Shown piece by piece: positions 56,427 to 64,000 of a stretch of DNA of 64,000 bases. Within the stretch, counting starts at the first letter, position 1. Each line of letters begins with the position of its first letter. The notes beneath the pieces were generated by a model. That model was not told where the DNA came from, did no database searches, and was given only the letters and a program-made list of their open reading frames with translations. The position numbers and the translations under genes are program-made. Where the stretch lies: NCBI RefSeq assembly GCF_001758365.1, contig NZ_LZFO01000012.1, positions 1 to 64,000 of the forward strand. The letters are read 5' to 3'. This DNA is from Clostridium acetireducens DSM 10703. GTDB lineage: Bacteria; Bacillota; Clostridia; Clostridiales; Clostridiaceae.

Positions 56427-57290
56427 ATGAGAATAGCTGTGCTTAGCGGCAAGGGCGGCACAGGAAAGACACTGGTATCAGTGAATTTAGCTGCGGCATC
56501 GAAGGAATCCACATATATAGACTGTGATGTAGAAGAGCCAAATGGACATCTGTTTTTTAAGCCTGAAGGAGTCAGGGAGGAAGAAATATCAGTAAAGATT
56601 CCAAAAGTGGATGAAGAATTATGCAATGGATGTCGAAAATGCGTTGATTTTTGCAACTTTAACGCCCTCGCCTATATTAAAAACAAACTGATTGTCTTTG
56701 ACGATGTGTGCCACTCCTGCGGTGGCTGCATCTTGGTTTGTCCTGAAAAGGCACTAACAGAGAAAGCAAAGGTTATTGGCAAGGTACAAAAAGGGATTTC
56801 CGACGAAGTAACGGTATGGACAGGAATATTGAATACTGGTGAAGCTACGGGCATTCCTATCATAAAAAAGCTGCTTACCGAGAAAAATTTGGAAGCAAAT
56901 AAACAGACATTTATTGACTGCCCTCCAGGAAGCGCTTGTATCGTAATGAAGAGCATCAAAGATGCGGACTATTGTGTATTGGTAGCTGAGCCGACATTGT
57001 TTGGTGTTCATAACCTCAATATGGTATACGATCTGGTCAAGTTATTTAATAAGCCATTTGGGGTGGTTCTTAACAAATGCTTGGATGAAGAAAACCCAGC
57101 AGAGAAGTTTTGTTTTGAAAATAATATAAAGATATTAGGGCGGATTCCATTTGACAATGAACTTGGAACCTTGAACTCGAATGCGGAAATTGCCGTTAAT
57201 AAAAATGAAAAGTACCGAGAACTGTTTTCTTCTCTGCTGAAAACAGTGGCAAAGGAGGTGCAGTGTAATGAAACAACTACTAATCCTTAG
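56427..57290 (+). CDS. MinD-type ATPase with ferredoxin insert 1
   Basis: 287 residues. Starts RIAVLSGKGGTGKTLVSVNLA (deviant Walker A); ferredoxin-type cluster motifs CNGCRKCVDFCNF and CHSCGGCILVCPEKA are inserted near residues 70-110; DCPPGSAC is the Walker B region. ATG 56427 is chosen; the longer frame is overlap with the preceding gene. In ORP complexes two such ATPases act as a pair. Confidence 0.9.
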   Translation: MRIAVLSGKGGTGKTLVSVNLAAASKESTYIDCDVEEPNGHLFFKPEGVREEEISVKIPKVDEELCNGCRKCVDFCNFNALAYIKNKLIVFDDVCHSCGGCILVCPEKALTEKAKVIGKVQKGISDEVTVWTGILNTGEATGIPIIKKLLTEKNLEANKQTFIDCPPGSACIVMKSIKDADYCVLVAEPTLFGVHNLNMVYDLVKLFNKPFGVVLNKCLDEENPAEKFCFENNIKILGRIPFDNELGTLNSNAEIAVNKNEKYRELFSSLLKTVAKEVQCNETTTNP

Positions 57291-58143
57291 TGGAAAAGGC
57301 GGCACTGGAAAGACCACAATAGCAAGTGCATTTATAAAGCTTGCTGATGCCAAAGCATATGCGGATTGTGATGTAGATGCACCTAACCTGCACCTAATAA
57401 CCGGATGGAATGTTGAACCGGAAAAAACAGACTATTATGGGTTGCCAAAAGCGGAGATAAATCTTGAACTGTGTACTGGGTGCGATCAGTGCAGGCAAAA
57501 CTGCCGATTTGGCGCGATTAAAGCAGAGTCGCACTATAAGGTTGATCCTTTTGCATGTGAAGGCTGCGGTGTTTGCGCATATGTTTGTCCTACGGAAGCG
57601 ATAACTTTGGTATCGGCAGTGGCCGGAGAGCTGATGCTGTATTCTGATCAGAAAAAAGTGTTTTCAACGGCACAGCTTAAAATGGGCAGTGGTACCTCTG
57701 GAATGCTTGTCACTGAGGTAAAAAAACAAATGAAGTCGGCAGCAGTTGATACTGAGCTGGCCATTATTGATGGATCTCCCGGAATAGGCTGTCCTGTCAT
57801 TGCATCACTTAGTGGCGTGGATATGGTTTTGATAGTCGCAGAACCTTCCATATCAGGTATCAGCGATATGGAGCGCATTATAACAACAGCGGCGAAATTC
57901 GGAACCAAGACAGCAGTATGTATAAACAAACATGATACCAATATTGTAAACACAGAGAAGATTGAAGAGTTTTGTAATAAACAAGGTCTTCCTTATATCG
58001 GCAGTATACCCTTTGACTCAAACGCAGTTAAAGCTATTAATAATGGTCAAACCATTGTAGACATCGACTGCACATCGGGAACGGCGGTTAAAGAGGTTTA
58101 CCACAAAACAATGAATCTACTCTTTGAACAAGGTGGAGGTTAA
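57268..58143 (+). CDS. MinD-type ATPase with ferredoxin insert 2
   Basis: 291 residues. LLILSGKGGTGKTTIASAF, CTGCDQCRQNCRF and CEGCGVCAYVCPTEA cluster motifs, then DGSPGIGCPV. Overlaps the first ATPase gene by 23 bases and is its paralogue. Fe-S-containing nucleotide-driven protein for cluster handling. Confidence 0.9.
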   Translation: MKQLLILSGKGGTGKTTIASAFIKLADAKAYADCDVDAPNLHLITGWNVEPEKTDYYGLPKAEINLELCTGCDQCRQNCRFGAIKAESHYKVDPFACEGCGVCAYVCPTEAITLVSAVAGELMLYSDQKKVFSTAQLKMGSGTSGMLVTEVKKQMKSAAVDTELAIIDGSPGIGCPVIASLSGVDMVLIVAEPSISGISDMERIITTAAKFGTKTAVCINKHDTNIVNTEKIEEFCNKQGLPYIGSIPFDSNAVKAINNGQTIVDIDCTSGTAVKEVYHKTMNLLFEQGGG

Positions 58144-58147
58144 AGTC

Positions 58148-58969
58148 ATGCTTATTAAAACTTTAGTTGAAAACACAGCGATATCAAAAGACTTTGGCAG
58201 CGAGCATGGCCTTAGCCTGTATATAGAAACAAGGAAACATAAAATATTGTTTGATGTTGGTGCAAGTGAGCAATTTCTTCAAAATGCAAAAAAGCTTGAT
58301 GTGAATATTGCTGATATTGACTTTCTTGTGATTTCACATGGGCACTATGACCACGGCGGAGGGCTAAAAACATTTTTGAAAGAAAACACAAAAGCCGAGG
58401 TATTTCTACATCGACTCGCTTTTGAAAAGCACTATGCGATCCGTCCAAACGATGAATTGGATTTTATAGGTCTTGATGAAAATCTGAAACAAAACAAACA
58501 AATTGTCCTCACATCAGACCGTTTCTTTATTAACAGTGGAATCCAAGTATTCTCGAATATTGCCCAAAGAGAGGCGCATCCAAAATCAAACGGTGGTTTA
58601 TTCAAGGAGTATAAGGGGCAAACGATCGATGATACCTTTGCACATGAACAGAACTTCGTGGTAGAGGAAGACGGGAAAACCCTATTAGTAACTGGCTGTG
58701 CCCATAATGGCATTATAAATATTCTTGAGCATTTTCACACACTTAAAGGGCGAATGCCCAACTATGTAATAGGCGGGTTTCATCTTTCCAGCCGCTCTGG
58801 CGGCAATGAGGACTTTGAAATAATAGATAGGATTGGTAAGTACCTAATGGGTACAAAGGCAAAATTTTACACCTGTCATTGTACAGGTCTAGAGCCTTAT
58901 AAAAGGCTAAAAGCTGCTATGGATGATAGCATCTATTACCTTTCAGCAGGCAGTGAAATTACAATCTAA
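58148..58969 (+). CDS. MBL-fold metallohydrolase (dihydropterin-synthase-like subgroup)
   Basis: 273 residues. HGHYDHGGG at residues ~68-76 is the metal site, with TGCAHNGIINIL and ylGGFHL-like (IGGFHLSSRS) later segments that characterise the COG1237 subgroup. ATG 58148 is chosen because earlier frame codons lie within the preceding gene. In the ORP-like cluster; substrate unknown. Confidence 0.87.
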   Translation: MLIKTLVENTAISKDFGSEHGLSLYIETRKHKILFDVGASEQFLQNAKKLDVNIADIDFLVISHGHYDHGGGLKTFLKENTKAEVFLHRLAFEKHYAIRPNDELDFIGLDENLKQNKQIVLTSDRFFINSGIQVFSNIAQREAHPKSNGGLFKEYKGQTIDDTFAHEQNFVVEEDGKTLLVTGCAHNGIINILEHFHTLKGRMPNYVIGGFHLSSRSGGNEDFEIIDRIGKYLMGTKAKFYTCHCTGLEPYKRLKAAMDDSIYYLSAGSEITI

Positions 58970-58986
58970 ATAAAAGGAGCAAGAAT

Positions 58987-59826
58987 ATGAGCGAAAATTG
59001 CAATCAAAGCTGCAGCAGTTGTTCGGAGGACTGTGCAGAAAGAAAAGAACAAAAAACGGACTTCTCCGAAAAACTGCACGAGATGAGCAGTGTAAAAAAG
59101 GTCATTGGTATTGTCAGTGGCAAAGGAGGAGTCGGCAAATCACTTGTTACCTCTATGATTGCAGTCACCATGAACAGAATGGGTTATCATACAGCTATTC
59201 TGGATGCGGATGTTACAGGGCCTTCTATCCCAAAAGCCTTTGGTATCAGGGAGAAAGCCTCAGGCAGTGAATTTGGCCTATTCCCTGTTAAAACAAAGAC
59301 CGGGATTGATATTATGTCTGTCAATTTGCTTTTAGAAAACGACACTGACCCGGTTGTCTGGAGAGGACCAATTATTGCCGGCACAGTAAAGCAGTTTTGG
59401 ACAGATGTTATTTGGAGCGATGTGGATTTTATGTTCATCGATATGCCGCCGGGCACCGGCGATGTTCCTCTTACGGTATTTCAATCCATTGCTGTTGATG
59501 GAATTATCGTTGTGACGTCCCCACAGGAACTTGTTTCCATGATTGTTTCAAAAGCTGTTAAGATGGCTGAGATGATGAATATCCCTATTATCGGTCTGGT
59601 AGAAAACATGTCCTATTTTAAATGCCCTGATAACGGCAAGGACTATCAGATATTTGGCGAAAGCCATATTGAAGAAGTTGCTGATAAACATAATTTAAAG
59701 GTTCTTGCTAAATTACCTATTGACCCGAAAATTTCAGCTGCATGTGACAAGGGTATGATAGAGCTTTTCGATGGCAATTGGCTTGAGCCGATTGCAAAAA
59801 TATTAGAAAAAATGGAGGAAAATTAA
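58987..59826 (+). CDS. Mrp/NBP35-type Fe-S carrier ATPase
   Basis: 279 residues. Cys-rich N terminus (CNQSCSSCSEDC), GIVSGKGGVGKSLVTS Walker A, MFIDMPPGTGDVPLT Walker B, VENMSYFKCP with late Cys. Carries and transfers Fe-S clusters. Its stop is followed directly by the next NifX-like gene. Confidence 0.92.
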   Translation: MSENCNQSCSSCSEDCAERKEQKTDFSEKLHEMSSVKKVIGIVSGKGGVGKSLVTSMIAVTMNRMGYHTAILDADVTGPSIPKAFGIREKASGSEFGLFPVKTKTGIDIMSVNLLLENDTDPVVWRGPIIAGTVKQFWTDVIWSDVDFMFIDMPPGTGDVPLTVFQSIAVDGIIVVTSPQELVSMIVSKAVKMAEMMNIPIIGLVENMSYFKCPDNGKDYQIFGESHIEEVADKHNLKVLAKLPIDPKISAACDKGMIELFDGNWLEPIAKILEKMEEN

Positions 59827-60186
59827 ATGATGAAAATTGCAGTAGCAAGCGAAAACGGAATGGTGACCGAGCACTTTGGACATTGCGAAGGGTTTATGAT
59901 TTTTGACACCGAAAACAATCAAATTCTCAAAAGCGAAACCATTGCTAACCCTGGACATAGACCTGGATTCTTGCCTAATTTTCTTGCCGATCGTGGTGTA
60001 AATGTCATTATCAGCGGTGGTATGGGCGGAGGTGCAGTCGAGATATTTAATGAAAGGAACATCGAGGTTATTGTCGGAGCAAAAGGTAACGCTAAGGATG
60101 CGGTAGAAGCGTACCTGCAGGGTTCCTTAAAATCGACTGGTTCCGTTTGTCATGAACATCAGCATCATGATGAATGCGGCGAATAG
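59827..60186 (+). CDS. NifX-like cofactor-binding protein 2
   Basis: 119 residues. KIAVASENGMVTEHFGHCEGF and GGMGGGAVEIFNERNIEVIVGA are the ORP/NifX signature; His-rich C terminus (HEHQHHDECGE) may bind metal. Last intact gene of the cluster. Confidence 0.9.
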   Translation: MMKIAVASENGMVTEHFGHCEGFMIFDTENNQILKSETIANPGHRPGFLPNFLADRGVNVIISGGMGGGAVEIFNERNIEVIVGAKGNAKDAVEAYLQGSLKSTGSVCHEHQHHDECGE

Positions 60187-60210
60187 AATAGCACATTTGT
60201 ATTGTGAAAT

Positions 60211-60248
60211 AGTGCTTGCACGGTGTAATTAGTGCAAGTACTATTTTT
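60211..60248 (+). terminator. Terminator after NifX-like gene 2
   Basis: AGTGCTTGCAC pairs with GTGCAAGTACT, then ATTTTTT. Confidence 0.8.
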
Positions 60249-60281
60249 TACTACCGTACATATAGAATTGGAGGTTTATTA

Positions 60282-60615
60282 ATGAAAGTTGGATTAATTA
60301 GATGTATGCAAACTGAGGATATGTGCCCCGGAACAACTGATTTTAAAGTGATGAAAGAGAAGAAATGCGCATTTGAAGGTATCAGAAGAGGAAATAGAAG
60401 TTACTGGAGTGAACACTTGTGGCGGTTGTCCTGGGAAAAAGGCAGTAACCAGAGCGGCTGAAATGGTAAAACGAGGTGCAGATACTATTGTTTTGGCTTC
60501 ATGTATAACAAAAGGAAATCCTATTGGATTCGCATGCCCGTACGCACAACAGATGAGGGCTGCAATTGAAAAGAAGGTTGGAAAAATAATAAAGATTATT
60601 GATTATACGCACTAA
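60282..60615 (+). pseudogene. Frameshifted CGGC-domain protein
   Basis: ATG 60282 with GGAGG begins MKVGLIRCMQTEDMCPGT and runs to KKCAFEG. The expected continuation VSEEEIEVTGVNTCGGCPGKK lies in another frame from about 60376 and ends at 60615 with FACPYAQQM. One inserted or missing base near 60370-60385 splits the small metal-binding CGGC protein. Confidence 0.8.
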
Positions 60616-60680
60616 TGGTAAAGGTATTTGTAAAATAACCTTTCACCGTTAACCGTTCTACCAAACGGACATATTGGGGT

Positions 60681-60729
60681 TGACTGCATCTATCGAACAG
60701 GTAAAAACTGTGGACTGTATCTACCGAAC
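60681..60729 (+). repeat. Imperfect short tandem repeat
   Basis: GACTGCATCTATCGAAC (60682-60698) and GACTGTATCTACCGAAC (60713-60729), 31 bases apart. No gene is seen in 60616-61066. Confidence 0.5.
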
Positions 60730-60865
60730 CAATAGGTTGAAAATCTGTTATTGTTGTAATTAAAAACATACGGTCGAGCCATGTGGAGTGCGTAGTATTG
60801 ATGTCAAGGGTAGAGAAGTAAAAGATGGTAAAGCCCTTATGTATAAGACTTTAGGCGGTTTGATT

Positions 60866-60897
60866 ATTTTTCTCTTCTTGCAAGAAGAAGAGAAAAT
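60866..60897. other. Hairpin in gene-free stretch
   Basis: TTTTCTCTTCTTG and CAAGAAGAAGAGAAAA are near-complementary around a very short centre; terminator or element border. Confidence 0.45.
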
Positions 60898-60929
60898 AGG
60901 AGAGAGGAAAATCAGAAAAATAAGTAGTG

Positions 60930-60976
60930 AGAGTACAGTTTAGATGAAAAAAATATTAGAGAGTACAGTTTAGATG
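60930..60976 (+). repeat. Direct repeat AGAGTACAGTTTAGATG x2
   Basis: Perfect 17-bp copies at 60930-60946 and 60960-60976, spacing 30 bases, upstream of the membrane-protein gene. Confidence 0.7.
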
Positions 60977-61066
60977 TTTTTCTGTTTTAGTAGAGGTTGA
61001 GTGGTCAAGTTGAATGTTAGGAATAAGTGTATTTAAATCTCAATATAAGAGAGCGGGGTGGAATTT

Positions 61067-62050
61067 ATGGACTTTAAGGCAACAAGTTGGTTTGAAAGAA
61101 ACTATAAATATATTCTTACAGTTATTGTTATTTTTGTTTCAATAGGTGCAGTTTTTTACTATTTTTCGCTACAAGACAAAAGTGATACATTTATAGCTGC
61201 GTCTGTTTATGCGTTGTTTTTATTTGCAGCAGGTGTTTATATGAGCTATATGAGTAACGAGATAGCTGACAAACTTCAAGATCGCATTGAAATTTACCTC
61301 AACCTACAACGAGTTTATAGTTTTTTTAAAGTCAATTTAGAGAAAAATGCTTTAGATTATGAAGCAACAAAACGAGCAATTATTTCATTTCAGGTTTTTA
61401 CAAGTCGTGCTGAAAACATGAAGGAAGAAGAAATTGTCCCTTATATAAAACAACGTGGAATAAAGTTCGATGCAAAAGAGCTTGAAATTGAAAACACTTT
61501 TCTCGAACTATATTCATCATTATCAAAGGCATTATCTGATATAATTGAAAACTATATCAAAGATAACAATATCGAGATTACTTGTAGATATGTAACCATA
61601 CACGACATATTTAACTTTAACCCAGATTCATGGTGCAGGGAACACTTAAGCAAATATGAAGCCGATGGCCAACAAATGGTAAATTACATATATGAAAGAA
61701 TTAATGATTTGAAGGACGAATATTTAAGACTGGAAATGCTTAACATAAAGGTCTATAAACTCTATTCGAGATACTTCAATAGGGCAAAGCAGAATATAAA
61801 GCAAATTGAAAAGATGTATGGCCGCAAACTTCAATACGAAATTTCTCAACAACGTGAGATTCAGGGTAATTTCGATTATTTATTTCAGCTTCTAAAAAAA
61901 ATGGAGAATAGTATTGCACTTCAAATCAATGAACATGATGAAAAAAATGAAAACTATGTGGAGTGTCTTGAGAAAATAAGTGAATCGATTGATAGTTTAT
62001 ACTCTAGCGTAGATGATATTAAAGACATTGTCTTAAAATTAGATTATTAA
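61067..62050 (+). CDS. Unrecognised two-span membrane protein with coiled cytosolic domain
   Basis: 327 residues. Two membrane segments at about residues 15-34 and 44-64, then 260 residues of soluble, mostly helical sequence with coiled-coil-like stretches (residues ~200-320). ATG 61067 is taken with GAGCGGGG upstream; GTG 61058 is possible. AT-rich, unlike the metal cluster to its left, so it may belong with the recombinase module to its right. I do not recognise a family. Confidence 0.65.
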   Translation: MDFKATSWFERNYKYILTVIVIFVSIGAVFYYFSLQDKSDTFIAASVYALFLFAAGVYMSYMSNEIADKLQDRIEIYLNLQRVYSFFKVNLEKNALDYEATKRAIISFQVFTSRAENMKEEEIVPYIKQRGIKFDAKELEIENTFLELYSSLSKALSDIIENYIKDNNIEITCRYVTIHDIFNFNPDSWCREHLSKYEADGQQMVNYIYERINDLKDEYLRLEMLNIKVYKLYSRYFNRAKQNIKQIEKMYGRKLQYEISQQREIQGNFDYLFQLLKKMENSIALQINEHDEKNENYVECLEKISESIDSLYSSVDDIKDIVLKLDY

Positions 62051-62072
62051 TGATTAAGATAAGAGAGAAAGC

Positions 62073-62108
62073 AAGGCACTCTACGATCATAATATCGTAG
62101 AGTGCCTT
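62073..62108. terminator. Terminator between convergent genes
   Basis: A perfect 15-bp stem (62073-62087 with 62094-62108) and 6-nt loop, between the membrane-protein gene and the convergent recombinase. Confidence 0.85.
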
Positions 62109-62121
62109 ACTTGTTTCAACC

Positions 62122-63690
62122 TTATTCGTTTACCTCCACCATCACGTTAGACTTAAATTCTATTGTAAATTTATCTTCATAAATCCAGACTTTTTCAACA
62201 ATTCGTCTTACAAGAGTTTCATCATGTTCTATGAGGGTGGTATCTTGTTCATTTAGGAAGTTTGTCATTTCTTCAATTCTTTTATTGACTTCTTCCTGCC
62301 TTGCGTTTTTCAGAAGAAGGTTTTGTTTCTTATCCCTCAACTGATGAATTTCCTCTGCTATGTCATCGTAGTTGGAGCTGGAATGAACTAAGCTTAACAG
62401 TTTTTGCTGCAAATCATTGAGCTTGTTTTCTATATTATCTAGTTCTTTGTTCTTCTCATTATTTAAAACAGAAGCTATATTATTTTTCAAGATAGGGAGG
62501 TAGCAATCCTTTTTATTTAAAATGTTATTGATGGCTTTTATAATAGATTCTTCTATATCTTTCTCGTGGACTGTTCTAGCATCACAAAACTGTCCAGTGT
62601 TTTCTAGCCTACTAACACATCTCCATACAATGGATTTCTTTCCACGATTATTCCAATGGACTCTGCGGTAGATTTCTTTACAAGTTCCACAAATAACTAT
62701 GTTAGCAAAACAATGATTGCTACTGTAAGTTCTTTTATTCCCGCTAGGGCTGGTATAGGGAGATCTTCTTTTGGCTAATTCCTCTTGTACCTGCATATAA
62801 ATATCTTTTGGGATAATAGGTTCATGGTTATTTTCTACATAGTATTGGGGTATTAAACCATTGTTCTTGACCCGTTTTTTAGTTAAGAAGTCAACAGTAT
62901 AGGTTTTTTGTAAAAGAGCATCACCGATATATTTTTCATTTCGCAGTATTTTAGAAATATTACTAGTATGCCATATCTTATTACCTGCTCCGTTTAATAT
63001 TCCATCAGCCTCTAGGCCTCTTTTAATTTTAAGCATAGAGTTGCCTTCTAAGTATTCACGATATATGCGTTTAACAACCTCAGCTTCTTCAGGTACAATT
63101 ACAAGTTTTTTATTTTCATCTTTAGTGTAACCAAGAAACCTGGAGCAATTTACTCTAACTTCGCCTTGCTGATATCTGTATTGTATGCCCATTTTAACAT
63201 TTAGGCTTAAGGACTGACTCTCTTGCTGGGCTAAAGAAGCCATAATGGTTAGCATAACTTCACCTTTAGAGTCCATTGAGTTGATGTTTTCTTTTTCAAA
63301 GAATACTGCTATGTTTTTATCTTTAAGCATTCTTATATATTTTAAGCAGTCTAAAGTATTTCTAGCAAATCTACTAATAGACTTGGTGATAATCATATCT
63401 ATTTTTCCAGCCATACAGTCGTCTATCATTTTATTAAAGCCTTCTCTGTTCTTAGTATTTGTTCCTGAGATACCATCATCAGCAAAAATACCTGCCAGTT
63501 TCCAATTGGGCCTATTCTTAATATAAGAAGTATAATGACTGATTTGAGTTTCATAGCTTGATGCTTGTTCTTCATTTTCAGTAGAAACACGGCAGTAAGC
63601 AGCAACTCTAAGCTTAGGGTTTTTATTATCTTTTGTTCTTTCCTTTGTTTTCCTTGCAGGAATCACCGTAACTTTCTTGTCACTTACCAT
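62122..63690 (-). CDS. Large serine recombinase 3 (intact, inverted)
   Basis: 522 residues, collinear with the enzyme at 49179 (same [12 protein letters not shown] beginning, [23 protein letters not shown], zinc-ribbon [20 protein letters not shown] in parts). Catalytic Ser is in YCRVST near residue 35. It is more AT-rich than its homologue, suggesting a separate arrival. AGGAG site before the ATG. Confidence 0.93.
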   Translation of the reverse strand: MVSDKKVTVIPARKTKERTKDNKNPKLRVAAYCRVSTENEEQASSYETQISHYTSYIKNRPNWKLAGIFADDGISGTNTKNREGFNKMIDDCMAGKIDMIITKSISRFARNTLDCLKYIRMLKDKNIAVFFEKENINSMDSKGEVMLTIMASLAQQESQSLSLNVKMGIQYRYQQGEVRVNCSRFLGYTKDENKKLVIVPEEAEVVKRIYREYLEGNSMLKIKRGLEADGILNGAGNKIWHTSNISKILRNEKYIGDALLQKTYTVDFLTKKRVKNNGLIPQYYVENNHEPIIPKDIYMQVQEELAKRRSPYTSPSGNKRTYSSNHCFANIVICGTCKEIYRRVHWNNRGKKSIVWRCVSRLENTGQFCDARTVHEKDIEESIIKAINNILNKKDCYLPILKNNIASVLNNEKNKELDNIENKLNDLQQKLLSLVHSSSNYDDIAEEIHQLRDKKQNLLLKNARQEEVNKRIEEMTNFLNEQDTTLIEHDETLVRRIVEKVWIYEDKFTIEFKSNVMVEVNE

Positions 63691-63694
63691 TTAA

Positions 63695-64000
63695 TCACTC
63701 CTTTATTTGAACTAAGCTATAAACATATTCAGCCTGTTTAAAGGGGTCTTTGTACTTTTTCTCTTGCTTTTCTAATCTAAATGTCTTAGGGTAGCAGACA
63801 GGCACATTTTCTTTTTTAGGAAAAATTCTGCCTAGTTTCTTGGCTCTTTTTTTCCGCTCTAGTTGAACGGCATCAAAAGTATCTTTTTTAATAATCTGCG
63901 GATAATAGTCATCACCTAAATAAGAAATGTTTTGAAGTATTCTGCCTACACTAGAATGAGTTAGATTCAAACCTACTGATTTTGCAGTTGATGTTAAAGA
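63695..64000 (-). CDS. Short recombinase-domain protein, cut by window edge
   Basis: The reading frame runs from the window end to 63695. SSVGRILQNISYLGDDYYPQ and the end KDPFKQAEYVYSLVQ match the small recombinase-domain protein at 48763. It continues upstream of the first in-frame ATG (63970), so the start is outside. The order small protein then large recombinase repeats that of the left module. Confidence 0.85.
   Translation of the reverse strand, partial: SLTSTAKSVGLNLTHSSVGRILQNISYLGDDYYPQIIKKDTFDAVQLERKKRAKKLGRIFPKKENVPVCYPKTFRLEKQEKKYKDPFKQAEYVYSLVQIKE

Overview
The window looks like a chromosome segment of a low-GC, obligately fermentative Firmicute of the genus Clostridium (sensu stricto). 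The evidence is the very AT-rich base composition, strong AGGAGG ribosome sites, the gene order purE-C-F-M-N-H-D, FMN, glycine and guanine riboswitches of clostridial type, and a butyrate-type CoA-transferase behind Rex-like boxes. I cannot name the species from this alone. No rRNA, tRNA or CRISPR array was seen.

Core part (1 to about 33.5 kb, AT-rich). First comes a glycine-responsive region: M20 amidohydrolase, tandem glycine riboswitch, two membrane proteins (DUF5058 type plus partner), a second M20 amidohydrolase, then a second tandem glycine riboswitch with no gene behind it. A guanine riboswitch precedes an NCS2 purine permease, and the complete purE-to-purD run follows. A stand-alone ribB has its own FMN riboswitch. 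After it come a decayed HAD phosphatase, a third M20 hydrolase, an MBL-fold hydrolase, a CoA-transferase with four Rex-like boxes, a DegV protein and an FMN-riboswitch-controlled ribD-ribE-ribBA-ribH operon. The core ends with a PepV-type dipeptidase, a FUSC-like protein, a TSUP transporter, an LTA-synthase-family enzyme, an RDD protein and an RlmD/RlmCD-type RNA methyltransferase. Three large fold-back palindromes (5.2, 20.8 and 26.0 kb) share a 72-bp twin-hairpin core, while each copy has its own private but internally matching arms.

Variable part. From 33.8 to 39.2 kb lie AT-rich conflict-type genes: a protein with a HEPN-like RNEAGH motif, a large HD plus GHKL-ATPase protein, a broken HEPN-like gene, and a small DUF6037-like protein bracketed by two copies of a structured-RNA-like repeat. 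From 39.2 kb the sequence becomes clearly richer in G+C. It holds an IS4-family element, an eroded phage-type module (virulence-related fragment, DUF4314, amidoligase, a broken GGCT fused to a truncated DUF2800, DUF2815, homing endonuclease, family A DNA polymerase) and three serine-recombinase genes, one of them broken.

A metal-cluster/redox region follows (50.8-60.6 kb): Crp/Fnr regulator, NapH-like ferredoxin, cupin, DUF5320, DUF134 (broken), NifU-like, NifX-like, two ferredoxin-MinD ATPases, MBL protein, Mrp ATPase, second NifX-like and a frameshifted CGGC protein. It resembles the orange-protein (ORP) gene sets of anaerobes. An IS1634-family element sits inside it, flanked by a perfect 162-bp direct repeat that duplicates most of the promoter and the start of the DUF5320 gene. 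The window ends with an unrecognised membrane protein and a second pair of serine recombinases in inverted orientation, the last one running off the edge.

Several genes between 37 and 56 kb carry single in-frame stops, all explicable by C:G-to-T:A transitions. The island is therefore either decaying or affected by base-call damage. The best candidates for undescribed biology are the RNA-repeat/DUF6037 locus, the twin-GGAC-loop palindromes and the glycine-riboswitch amidohydrolase/transport unit.
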